Assembly (NCBI GenBank): GCA_949358305.1
Contig: OX442314.1
Span: 48,058,581-48,122,580, forward strand
Source of the DNA: Strigamia acuminata
Lineage: Eukaryota > Arthropoda > Chilopoda > Geophilomorpha > Linotaeniidae
Direction: 5' to 3'
DNA length: 64,000 nt
Part shown: one piece after another, positions 10,836-20,757 of the stretch
How positions within the stretch are numbered: the stretch's first letter is position 1
How the letters are laid out: each line of letters starts with the position of its first letter
Translations under genes and position numbers: made by a program
The notes under the pieces: model-generated
The model's input: only the letters and a program-made list of their open reading frames with translations
Databases searched by the model: none
What the model was told of the DNA's origin: nothing

Positions 10836-10855
10836 TTAGGTTAGGTTAGGTTAGG
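10836..10855 (+). repeat. Short TTAGG run
   Basis: Four perfect TTAGG units followed by TTAGA. The reverse form CCTAA recurs near 21710-21730 and 24225-24240. TTAGG is the common arthropod telomere motif, but such short interstitial runs are widespread and do not mark a telomere. Copy 2 is 41531-41550. Confidence 0.8.
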
Positions 10856-11184
10856 TTAGATCACATAAAAAAATTCCATCCATAAACTCATAAACAGATA
10901 TTTTGTTAATTTTATATTGTGTTGTTTTAGCAAGCAAGAATGCGGTTAGCGGTATAGGTTCTTTGCAGTGAAAATGCTTATTACTGCAAACACACGGCGA
11001 AATCAGACCTACCTTGACACAACTCTACAAGAATTTTTCCCAAATCCAAATAAAAACAAAAAAAATTCTAAAAAAAAAAAAAAATTATTTTTAAAAAAGA
11101 TTTTTTTTTTGCTTTATTTCATAAATTAACTTTTACATTAATTTTAGACAGTCGATTGAACTCGTAATAAACATAAAATTTCAG

Positions 11185-11385
11185 GGTGTATTCAAAGCTA
11201 TGTTAAACTATCACAAACACACAGTGGAGGAGTTAATTTCCAACTTTTTGAACATAGTAATAAATACTATGAATTCAATACCGTTCAGTGACCTGTTTTT
11301 GTTAGAAAAACAGGAAATATGTTATTATCCTGCGATTTTAAAATTAGATAAAATTGTAAACAAAAATAAATGTGTAACCGGATAG
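11185..11385 (+). CDS. Hypothetical terminal exon
   Basis: Starts after a good acceptor (ATTTCAG) and stays open for 66 codons to a TAG. An internal ATG at 11200 would give 61 residues beginning MLNYHKHTVEELISNF. The sequence is amphipathic and ends NKNKCVTG. No family recognised. An acidic C-terminus-like reading (DDDYDH...EDIEKND) occurs at about 11644-11694, after another acceptor, and may belong to the same old gene with a frameshift. Copy 2 is 41880-42080. Confidence 0.3.
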   Translation, partial: GVFKAMLNYHKHTVEELISNFLNIVINTMNSIPFSDLFLLEKQEICYYPAILKLDKIVNKNKCVTG

Positions 11386-11959
11386 CAATTTAAAATCAGT
11401 ACATGGAAATTTTATAATCAAGGCTCTTAAAAAAAGGTGTGCATTTCGCACTTTAACACATTTACATATAAAACCAGTAAAAAAGAAAAACACATGTGGG
11501 AAAAATGTACAAATTGAGCCGGTAATAAAGGCAATAAAGAATTGTGTTCTTTCAGACTTTATAAAAATTTCATTGCAAAACAATAAGGTTTTATTAACAT
11601 CTTGTCTTTTTTTACAGTACGTGAACTGAATGACCAATATCAGATGATGATTATGATCATGCAATTATAGAGGATATAGAGAAAAATGATTGAGTGCCGG
11701 TGCTAATTAGAAGAAGAATACCACATTGGCATCACACATAAAGCAGAGCTGTCATGCAATCGAGGTTGGAATGGACTTTTGACCTGAAAGAGAACTACTG
11801 TGAGTTGTGGGAGGAAAAGTGAGGAGGCGGGCACCGATCCAACAAGCTAGACTGAGAACACGAAAAAAGACACTCCTGTTCAGGAAGAGCTTAGTGCTAG
11901 TTGTTTAATCCCTCACGAGTTGGTTATTTGCAAGCTGAACTAGGTCTCACGGTCGGTTG

Positions 11960-12350
11960 GAAGTAAACCGCAACTATCTGTATAAAGCCTGCAGGGAGTC
12001 TAGTAGCTGACCAACACACTGCAGTTTCCCAGTTGATAGCTGTTCCGTTTTGGAAAGAAGTGCCAAGCTTGGAGGCAGCCCAGCCACAAACAAAGGGAGA
12101 AAGCAGCAGTGGCCAGATAGCTCAAAACCACAACAAAGACTGCCCAGCAAGGGGCAGCTAACATTCCAACTAGCATCACAGGTATGCCTTGAACTGACTA
12201 GAAGAAATCTCCCCATCCATAATAGGTTGTAACGATTGTTTTATTAAGTGTATTTTGCTTTTTGATTATTCTGTTTCCTCATTTGGCGATTTGGTTTTCG
12301 AAAGGATCTTTTTGGATTTCCATGGTGTTGGGTGGATTGAGTGCTTTAAG
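11960..12350. repeat. Diverged repeat pair, member 2
   Basis: Partner of 5932-6320 (see there). It ends just before the ATG of the zinc-finger pseudogene at 12359. Copy 2 is 42655-43045. Confidence 0.45.
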
Positions 12351-12358
12351 ACTTACTT

Positions 12359-12969
12359 ATGGAAATTGAAGAATCTCTCTATCCACAAGTGAATACTCCC
12401 ATCCCCTACTGGAAGTTGATGAAGGAAATCTAAGCAATGATCCTCCATGCTGGGTCTACGATCATTCCCCCACGATCAGTCAACAAATTGATCTTCAAAC
12501 ATTACATGATGCAGCAAGTCAGATTGATGAACCAGCGGCAGTTGCTGTTTTCCACTACCAACCAGATTTAAACCAAGCGGGAACAAGCAGCATCATCAAT
12601 CCCCCATCTTTGTAAAGTGCATCTCCTATGACATTAGTGCAGCAAATTGGAGGTGGACAGAAAGAACTTTCGTGTGAGTACTGTCATAATATTTATTCAT
12701 GTAATTCCACTTTAAAAAGGCATATTCTTCATTCTCATACTCTTTCAAAAAGCACATTCATGTGACCAATTTGATCAAATGTTTTCAAGCGCAAAAATTA
12801 CATGCTGTGACATGTTAAAAAAATTCACAATTGCAGCAAAGACACATTTCCTTGCAATGTTTGCAATAAGACTTTCTCTTTAAAAAATAATTTCCTCAAA
12901 CACATGCAAGTTCCACATCCACAACCACTACCCTGCGATGATCCATGTGTGGAGGCATTAGAGGGATAA
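12359..12969 (+). pseudogene. Decayed C2H2 zinc-finger gene
   Basis: An ATG at 12359 opens MEIEESLYPQVNTPI. After a frameshift near 12403 the reading continues in another frame through an acidic/polar region, with a TAA at 12613-12615. It then enters a classic C2H2 finger, CEYCHNIYSCN...LKRHILHSH (12673-12738). A second finger is damaged by a frameshift and a TGA. A third is intact, CNVCNKTFSLKN...LKHMQVPH (12853-12918), and the frame ends at TAA 12967. No introns are visible. A zinc-finger DNA-binding protein was once encoded; it cannot be made now. Copy 2 shows no repairing difference. Confidence 0.72.
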
Positions 12970-14446
12970 GTCAACACATGCAATTCCCAGAAATAAACTT
13001 TTTAGATTTAACTGGACTTTCATTCCCAATGACTATTCAACAAATCCTTAAGTTTGAAACCATGAATTCAATTAGTGTTCATGTGTGTTGGTTTTGAAAA
13101 AGAAGTCTTTCCCCTATGCATTAGCAAATTGGAACAAATTCCTGTTGTTCAGACACTTTCTAACGTCCTCGGTTATTTATTTATTTATTTTTATTTATTT
13201 ATTATTTATTTATAATTTATTTTATTTTATTTTATTTATTTTATACATAGGACCCTAAGGGGGCCTTTTACCCTCCTTAGGGAGCCTTTTGTTACCCTAA
13301 GGGGGGCTTTTTGCCCCCCCAATAGGGCCTAAAAGGAGGTACTATAGGATGTATATAAAGAGGGTGGGTCTATTTGATCTTTAATTTTTTTTTACATTTT
13401 TTGTAAAAAAATTAATTCTCAAAAAAATTATTGTCATTTGCATTCACATTTTTATTAAATGTGAGTAGTTTAGTTGGGTATTTGAAGAGTTGTTGGATTC
13501 AATTGCTAGCTTAAATATTCATTAAAGTGTCTGTTTTTTCTCAAACCCAAGCAGAGAAATTAATTTCTCAATTTTTATTTTATTACATCCAAACAAGATT
13601 TTATTTCACTGCTAAGAATTTGAGAAAAAAAAGATGCTACAAAAAAATAAAGTAATAAGGAAATTGCTAAATTATTAATTCAATTGTATTATAAATAAGC
13701 AATTTTTTTTGTATCTCATCTTCAAATCACCCATAACAAAAACAAATGTTTTTAAATAATTATAAAACCAATTTATTTGTTTTCTTTCCTTATGACAATT
13801 GACAATTCAATTGACAAGCAACGTTTTGTTTAACAATTCCATATAGCATGACACTGACAAGTAACGGCTCGTTTACCAGTTCCATATAGTTAATCACTCA
13901 GCACTTTCTTCCTTGAAATTATTAGTATGTTGAACTTTCAATTTGTCATTTCATTTCATTTCATTATATTGCTTTACTTCCCGTATCCTGTAAACACATA
14001 ATGACTAGCTGTGTTTATATTTGCTCTTAACGAATGAATGACGAGTAGTAACTATATATACCTGTACAGCCAACGTTTTGAGCTCATAATATAATCAGAA
14101 GAAGTCGTCTATAGTCACAACATACATATACAACACTGAGGTAAATTATTTTTTTTTTATCAAAAACACTAGCACATTAAAACGCTAGTGGTTTGGGTTG
14201 TTTTTTTCGATCGAACATTCTTTGATTGATTTACGGTCACATTAACAGCGCTATGTTTTGTTTGAGTTAATTTATCTTTTTTTTTAATCATGACAAGACA
14301 GGTTAATACTAGACGTGATTACTTTACTTCCTAATTGCTAAGTTTGTGTTGTTGTTTGAACATGTTCTCATTTCATAATAAGTTAATAATCAGATTATTT
14401 TTAGTAGCGAGATCACACTCTCCAGGGTGTACCAGCCTATTACTAC
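12970..14446. other. AT-rich stretch with microsatellite and GC-clamped repeats
   Basis: Holds a TTTA microsatellite (13172-13246), a run of CCCTAAGGG/CCTTAGGGAG-type inverted motifs (13247-13340), a TATATAAAG at about 13352-13360, and a ~49-bp imperfect direct duplication with TTCCATATAG near 13815-13900. No coding region seen. Copy 2 is 43665-45141. Confidence 0.5.
14053..14141 (+). promoter_or_regulatory. Candidate TATA promoter with short leader exon
   Basis: TATATATA at 14053-14060 is followed about 80 bases later by a GAG|GTAAAT donor at 14141. This is the same layout as the PC4-like promoter, but no downstream coding exon could be assigned. Copy 2 is 44748-44836. Confidence 0.25.
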
Positions 14447-14754
14447 GTTTACATGCACCGAATTATTCCAGTGGTGGATAATTCGACTGTATAATTTGAG
14501 TGGTGAATAATTCGAGTTGTGTTTACATGCCAAAAATAATCCGTGATTACTTTCGGATTTTGACCAATGGGGAAGTGCCGGGCGGATCGCGCATGCGCAA
14601 TAAAAATAATCCGAGTGAACTCGAATTAAACAACCCTCTGCAAGGGATTATTCACCCCTCGAATAATCCTCGAATAATCCGGTTGACCCCGTTTACATGC
14701 CAGTTGTGCACATGGAATATTTCGACTCACTCGAAATATTCCATGCATGTAAAC
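14447..14754. mobile_element. MITE-like element, GTTTACATGCA termini
   Basis: An 11-bp perfect terminal inverted repeat bounds 308 bp. GTTTACATGC recurs internally at about 14521 and 14691, and repeated AATAATTCG/AATAATCCG motifs alternate orientation. No coding capacity. Target duplication not clear. Copy 2 is 45142-45449. Confidence 0.6.
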
Positions 14755-15232
14755 ATGGTATATGAGGCGAAGGGTAGCACCTGTCTTCCCGCCTCGAGAC
14801 CACACCAACCCAGGGTCATGCCAGCCTTTCTGTGTGACACGATCTCACATTACATGCAGCAGCCAACCAGCTACCCGGCTTGATTAATTGTCTTCCTTGT
14901 GTATAATATTTTTTTTATAAATTTTTTCCTGTAGATTTCTTAATTGTATATCGTTTACAGTGATTTTTATTTCTTTTTGAATACTTTTTCAAATCTAATT
15001 ATTTCGTATATCCAAATGCCTCTTTCCAAATGCCTCTTTCCAAATATAACAAACACTTTAATCAACACTTTCGATCAAAAATATGGCTTTACAAATTGTA
15101 AATGTTCCAAACGTTAATGTGAAAATGTGAGCTTTTAAATCAAATCAAATAAATCAAATCAAACAAATCAAATCAAATAACATTTTTTTCAAAGTCATGT
15201 AATTAATTAAATATTTACAAAAATTCTTTCTA

Positions 15233-16024
15233 CTGGGTGGCCCACATAGAAGCGGCCCAACAATCCGAGGAGGGTTCCCAGGGTGTCTCCAAAAAATGTA
15301 TGTTTAGTTCAATTAAACATTTATTGATCATTAGTTGTGTTTAGTTTCGTTTAATTAACGTTTCTAGTGCAGTTTTTCTTCCGCTCTTTCATTTGGTGTT
15401 TAGTTTTTGACAATCCGAATCTGCATTCTAAAGATAATTGCGATTTTAATCAATTTTTTTCCCAGTTTGCCCGGTTTGATCGCACTAGTCATTCATGAAT
15501 TTCAGATTGTGGTACCTTTTGAATTTTTTTCAGCGAGATTTTGCAAGACTTTGTGCAAATTTGCTAGTGTTTTAGACATTTTCCTAGATTTTGTACAATT
15601 TGGCTAGATTTTGTACAATTTTGATAGGTTTGTGTGATTTTGTGTGATTTTGTACAATTTTGTTATATTTTGAGAGAGTTTATCTAAAGTATGGTGGTGT
15701 GGTACGAGATGCAGTACTTTTTGAAAGCACTGTGTATCAGAACCAGTACCGCTGAAGAAATTACCTAAATCTGAAATTCGGGTATGACTAGTCCAATCAC
15801 ATTTAGTAAATTGAGACAAGAATTGATTTAAAACCCAAATATCTCGAGAATGATCGGATCGTCAAAAACTAAACACCAAATGAAAGAGCGGAAAAAACTG
15901 CACCAGAAATGTTAATGAAACAACACTTCCCGCCACTAATGATTAATATATATTTAATTTAAGCATACATACATTTGGGGCGACACCCATGCATTGTCGG
16001 GCCGCTTTTATGTGGGCCACCCGA
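15233..16024. mobile_element. Long-TIR non-autonomous element with TA target
   Basis: Inverted arms of about 190 bp bound 792 bp. The ends read CTGGGTGGCCCACATA and, inverted, TCGGGTGGCCCACATA. TA dinucleotides sit directly outside both ends (15231-15232 and 16025-16026), as in Tc1/mariner-type insertion. Both arms share the inner stretches CCGCTCTTTCATTTGG and GTGTTTAGTTTTTGAC. No transposase ORF. Copy 2 is 45928-46719. Confidence 0.7.
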
Positions 16025-17321
16025 TACTAACAGTGTGTCATCCCCAATTATCCTTATCTTTCAACAATAAGTGATTCATATTCTAATTAGTTTACAGTTT
16101 TCAAAGATCTTATAAGCTTTTTATGGTCAATTTAAAGAAAATTTTCTCATTTATTCAATTTCAACCTATATTTCTCCAAAATTCTACTTTTTAGTTTTAA
16201 ATTTTAATATCAAATCTATCAAATTTCTTACTTTAAATTCAATTTTTTTTTCCAATTTTAATCCAAATTTTTTCAATTTTTCTATTTTAGTTTAGACTTT
16301 CAACTTTTAAGCCTAATTCTTACAATATTGGGATTTTAACTCAAATTTTAAAGCTAATATCGGGAAAAAGCACATCTCCACCACTTTGTTAACGTAATTT
16401 GATTTTTTTAAGTATTTAAACAACGTAAGATTTATGTTTGTTAGGATTTTAGGAATGGCTCTTTAGTTTGTTAAATTCCTATTATCTTTATTTAACGAGA
16501 CGGATATTTCTATCCAGAATTGTCTGAAATAATTCAATTACAAAGTTTTAACAAATTCAAAGTCAGACTGTTATCACAGTCTGCAATTATTAAATTCAAG
16601 CTTAATTCAGTTGTAATTACATGAGTTTGATTTATCAAATGAATTTACACTTACACAATAAATTAAACAATCAATTAATCTTATATTACCAAAGTAAAAT
16701 TCAATGTTAGTTAAGGAGAGCAAGGGCCATGCCTTAAATAGGCCGAATCCAAGCTCTCTTAGTACTCGTAAGGTTTCAAGTTGATCCTTTAAGTTTGAGA
16801 TCCCAGAGAGAACTGATTTGAGTTGGTGCTTTCACCTTCTGTTCCCCCTATTTGGTGAGTTAACTGATCTGATGACATCATCAGATCAGTTAACTGCAAA
16901 GTTATTGTTAAAACTTACACATTTGAAATTTACAAACTGTAAAATTGTTTGTGTTTATTGTAAATTATCTTTTTAATTTTGTAAAGTAATTGATTGAAAA
17001 GCCAAAAACCAAAAATTAAAATGTACATTAACTTTTCAGCAATTAAAAGATATTTAAAGCCATTTTTTTTTCCAGTGTAAAAAGTAAATTTATTTTCTGA
17101 TTTTAAAAAAGAGATCCGTTTTATAAATTCATACGGTTTTAGTATGAGTTTTTACCGACTCGAGAGCGCTCAAACTTTTTTAACTTTTTTAACACGAAGT
17201 TTTGAGTGTAAACATCAATAATTCGATACAGTCACTGTGAATCGTCAGGGACACGGGCAGATTTCCTGCTCAACTTCGACGGGAATAGTGAACCACATAT
17301 GCCGTGTGTGATGGCCTGTTC
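16025..17321. other. AT-rich stretch, no gene seen
   Basis: Runs of AAATTTTAA-like sequence and one perfect palindrome (16859-16894, listed separately). Copy 2 is 46720-48016. Confidence 0.5.
16859..16894. repeat. Perfect 17-bp-arm palindrome
   Basis: GTTAACTGATCTGATGA, two bases, then the exact reverse complement. Copy 2 is 47554-47589. Confidence 0.95.
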
Positions 17322-17406
17322 TCGGCGTCGGTGCACTTTGTTTCTGCGCACTTGGCGAAATGTTTTAACGCGCCAAGTTCGCGAAAACAAGTGCGCCGAC
17401 GCCGAA
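17322..17406. repeat. GC-rich long hairpin
   Basis: Arms of about 35 bp, starting CGGCGTCGG and ending CCGACGCCG, with four or so mismatches around an AT-rich loop (AAATGTTTTAA). It is strikingly GC-rich in AT-rich DNA and could fold as DNA or RNA. Copy 2 is 48017-48101. Confidence 0.85.
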
Positions 17407-17859
17407 GACTACGGTGGCCTGGTAAGGCTAAATAAATAAAAAAAAATTGAAAATTTTGAAAAGCCGTGGCCCCATTTGACAGATTTTGACACCAGATGGG
17501 GGAGGGGAGTGTTAATAATATCTAGGACGATCAGTAGTTGATTGTCCTAGGTAATATCTTCTGTTCAACACGTGCTGTTTGTTATTTCGTTGTCTTTGTA
17601 ATGGATTGGAAAAGTTATGACTTAGAGAAAAACTGTCTGTACTATCTGGTTAGGGGTGGTTACTAGAATGCAAAAGTTTCAGCCACAGTCTGTGAAGGTG
17701 TGTGTGAGATATTTTCGTTTTGTATTGTACCTGTTGTCTTGCCTTGCAAGTGTATGGTGCATAAACAATCCTGTTTTTATTCAACCAACGAATTGTGTTT
17801 GGGCGCCGTTTTTAAATACAATTTTATCATACGCGTTGAACCGAAGATATTACTACACC

Positions 17860-18110
17860 CAGGAGGGCTCTCCAAAATTTTTCAATTTCTTGAAAAAAAT
17901 CTACATGACACAGGAGGGCCATCGGACTACCGGTAGGATGACCAAATTCACTTAAATTTTTAAAAATGAAAAAATTTAGAATTTTTTTTGAAAAGCCGTT
18001 GCTCTGGAGGGCCATCGACCCAGAAGGGCTATCCAAAAATTTTCAATTTCTCGAACAAAATCCACGTGTCCAGGAAGGCCATTGGGTCAGGAGAGCCAAA
18101 TTCACATTAA
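17860..18110. repeat. Degenerate direct repeats (AGGAGGGCCATCG family)
   Basis: The motif (A/G)GGAGGGC(C/T)ATC followed by AAAATTTTTCAATTTCT recurs about three times at ~60-130-bp spacing. A related fragment is near 17460. A 14-bp piece of the same family (GGGCCATTGACC) is present in copy 2 near 48169 and absent in copy 1. Copy 2 is 48569-48819. Confidence 0.6.
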
Positions 18111-18325
18111 ATGTGACCTCTCAATTTTGCGACGGGATGGAGATCGCTATTGAGTGCTTATTAATGAATTATTAAAAACAAAATTTTGCGGTGGACGCGG
18201 TAGAAGCGTTATTTAGGGTAACTTACAATTGTATTTCGAAGCGCGCAAAATCGGGTCGCGTTCGCGGAAAATTGAGAAGCGCGGCATATGTGCACCCTCA
18301 TAAATATGAATATGTTTTCAGTCTA

Positions 18326-19504
18326 ATGGCTTCAATGAGGGATCGATTTAACCATCGACAAGTAACTTGGACTGACCCCCGTATGCCCCGCTTGTTGTCT
18401 GTGGAAGGGGCCGATAGTGAGAGACGTCGCCCGCTGACCATGTCGGGTAGAGTATCCATTCTTCGAACGCCCGCTAGATGCCGAGGTGCTCTTCGCTACA
18501 CCACTCCCTCCTTCGCCGAACAAGGAGATGCGACCCACGAGTCCTCAATGATTTCAGTGATACATCAGTTGCCCGTGTGGAGATACGACCAACCTAATAC
18601 GTTCCAAACATGGATGGAACGTGCTCGCTGTGCCGTGCGCCCCCTCTGCATGTTCCTACATGACATCAGTCTCAAAATTTTGCATGCTGTAAACACATAC
18701 GAAGATATTTTCGAGTATGTCACAGTCATTTTGGATGCCCAACAGGCTGTTCTTGAGTTTGAGAGATTACATCCTTTCTTTCACTTGCGCTGTGATGTGT
18801 GGGACGAAGCAGTGACACGTCTCCAGCGCGCTCACTTGCCATTGACCACATTATGGAGTGATTTGGTGATTGGTGGTTATGCCAAAGAACCACATCATTA
18901 CCTGGGCTCGTATAACGCATACGAGCAGATGCGTGGCAGACCAATTTTTTCTGGATTAGATGTACAGCCACCCCAAGGACTAAGGGAGAAAGATTTTGAC
19001 AAAGGGCCGCAGGCTTTACTGCCAGGCGATGCGATTCGACCTACCATCTTGGAGACCATCCGCCTCCAAGCCGAAACTGCCGTCACCGACGGAAACCAAC
19101 GAGGAGCCGTGGGAGGAATCCCGAGTTCGGATTTAACTCCCACATCGCCTTCACCACTGTCCTTACCCGTGATCTCGCTTTCATCACCGTCCTTATCGGC
19201 GACTTCACCTTTATCACCGTCCTTACCGGCGGCCCCACCTTCATCACCGTCCTTACCGGCGGCCCCGTCCAGGGACGAAGACATTGTTTACCTCAATGAA
19301 CCCTGGCGAAATCGAGCCCGCCCCAACGCGCAAGAAGTCTTGCTTCATAGTCCGGAGCGAAAAAGCCTTTTTGATGAGCCCTTTTTCAAAAAGGGCTCAT
19401 CATTTCTTTTAAAAAACCGCGCTCGTCCTGAGCAAAGGCGATTGCAAGTACCTTCTGAAAAAGAAAATTTTTTTGTTTGTGTTTTTATGTTGGTTGTAAA
19501 GTAA
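18326..19504 (+). CDS. GC-rich orphan protein with Ser/Pro-rich tail
   Basis: 392 residues from the first in-frame ATG. The frame is open upstream to about 18179 (no ATG), so an upstream exon is possible. A TTTTCAG acceptor-like site sits just before the ATG. Residues 1-60 are Arg-rich. The middle (about 75-255) is a well-mixed globular sequence with VWRYDQPNTFQTWMERARCA, WDEAVTRLQRAHLP and HHYLGSYNAYEQMRGRPIF. Residues about 290-325 are Ser/Pro/Ala repeats from a DNA tandem repeat. No family recognised. It is much more GC-rich than its flanks. In copy 1 a 28-bp insertion near 19361 shifts the C-terminus, adding about 45 residues compared with copy 2. Confidence 0.6.
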   Translation: MASMRDRFNHRQVTWTDPRMPRLLSVEGADSERRRPLTMSGRVSILRTPARCRGALRYTTPSFAEQGDATHESSMISVIHQLPVWRYDQPNTFQTWMERARCAVRPLCMFLHDISLKILHAVNTYEDIFEYVTVILDAQQAVLEFERLHPFFHLRCDVWDEAVTRLQRAHLPLTTLWSDLVIGGYAKEPHHYLGSYNAYEQMRGRPIFSGLDVQPPQGLREKDFDKGPQALLPGDAIRPTILETIRLQAETAVTDGNQRGAVGGIPSSDLTPTSPSPLSLPVISLSSPSLSATSPLSPSLPAAPPSSPSLPAAPSRDEDIVYLNEPWRNRARPNAQEVLLHSPERKSLFDEPFFKKGSSFLLKNRARPEQRRLQVPSEKENFFVCVFMLVVK

Positions 19505-19819
19505 ATATACAACAATCTGTATCGTCTGTGAACAGCTTTCTTCCTAGAAACACTTCAATTACCGTAACCGTGTATTCACACACCATTTTCTCGACACCAT
19601 CTTGACGAACAATTCTCTTTCACAACAACGGATAAGGATCTCTACAATGTGTTATTTTTTCAATTCAAACTGTGTAACCCGGAGTAAGTTAATTTGTAAA
19701 AAAATTTGCAATAAGAATTATATTTTCTGTTATTCATCATTACAATAAGTTTAATATTTTTTCCTGTTAGGCTTAGAACTTGTACATTGCTATTATATTT
19801 CGTTAATATATATATATTA
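19505..19819. other. Short AT-rich spacer
   Basis: An ATG at 19647 is followed 37 bases later by a GTAAGT donor (19684). It could be a first exon of the gene at 20758, but the link is unproven. Copy 2 is 50186-50500. Confidence 0.3.
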
Positions 19820-20178
19820 TAAACTACTTGAATACGAATAAACTACTTGAATACGAATAAACTACTTGAATACGAATAAACTACTTGAATACGAATAAAC
19901 TACTTGAATACGAATAAACTACTTGAATACGAATAAACTACTTGAATACGAATAAACTACTTGAATACGAATAAACTACTTGAATACGAATAAACTACTT
20001 GAATACGAATAAACTACTTGAATACGAATAAACTACTTGAATACGAATAAACTACTTGAATACGAATAAACTACTTGAATACGAATAAACTACTTGAATA
20101 CGAATAAACTACTTGAATACGAATAAACTACTTGAATACGAATAAACTACTTGAATACGAATAAACTACTTGAATACG
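19820..20178 (+). repeat. 19-bp minisatellite, about 19 units
   Basis: Near-perfect head-to-tail array of AAACTACTTGAATACGAAT. The last unit runs into unique DNA as GAATACGGAAATATC. Absence of spacers rules out CRISPR. Confidence 0.97.
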
Positions 20179-20271
20179 GAAATATCACACCCTCAGTGAG
20201 AAATATCACACTCTCGACGCATTTCCACTCCTTTTGCCTGTGGAACAGACATTGACTTTGACAATGAGCGG

Positions 20272-20316
20272 TATATACATATATATATAATATATATATA
20301 TATGTATATATATATT
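20272..20316. repeat. TA microsatellite
   Basis: Alternating TA with occasional C/G. Copy 2 is 50934-50978. Confidence 0.9.
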
Positions 20317-20757
20317 CTTTTGGGCGAAATATTTGTTGTAATTCTAACATTTTAACTTGATAATTGGGATTGTCAGTGTTCAGTTGATCTTTAACCATTT
20401 TAATTATTTTAAGGGTTTAAATTTTTTACAAAAAAAAACTTTTTTCTTTTTTTAATAAAGACATTTCTATTTAAAAATTTAAATTTTGAGTGCAATAAAC
20501 GAACATAGATATTTCCATTTCCATTTAACAATACATAATAATATTTTTTTACAATTATTACTAAAAAAATTTCATGCCCTACCCCTTTAATTTTTTAAAT
20601 TTAAGTTAATTAAATTTTACCATGTCTATGATTTTTCCTGTAACCAACTACCCTCCCAGGGAGAAACAAAACTCGAAACTTGAAATGATAAGCGCACATC
20701 CTCCAACTCAAAAAAATGTGAAAATAATGTCATTCAAACTAACAGAAAACAGAATCG

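Noticed and set aside
10836-10855. Telomere
   Set aside because: Only four TTAGG units, inside ordinary sequence and duplicated with the unit.
11344-11664. 106-residue minus-strand ORF
   Set aside because: Composition is that of AT-rich non-coding DNA (Phe/Ile/His rich), and it overlaps a better plus-strand exon.
17668-17955. Plus-strand ORF with a hydrophobic N-terminus resembling a signal peptide
   Set aside because: Its second half is made of the AGGAGGGCCATCG repeats, and no promoter or splice support was seen.
18898-19284. 128-residue minus-strand ORF rich in Asp/Gly/Lys
   Set aside because: It is antisense to the Ser/Pro repeats of the orphan ORF and has their periodicity.
19820-20178. 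CRISPR array
   Set aside because: The 19-bp units are contiguous with no spacers, and the DNA is eukaryotic.
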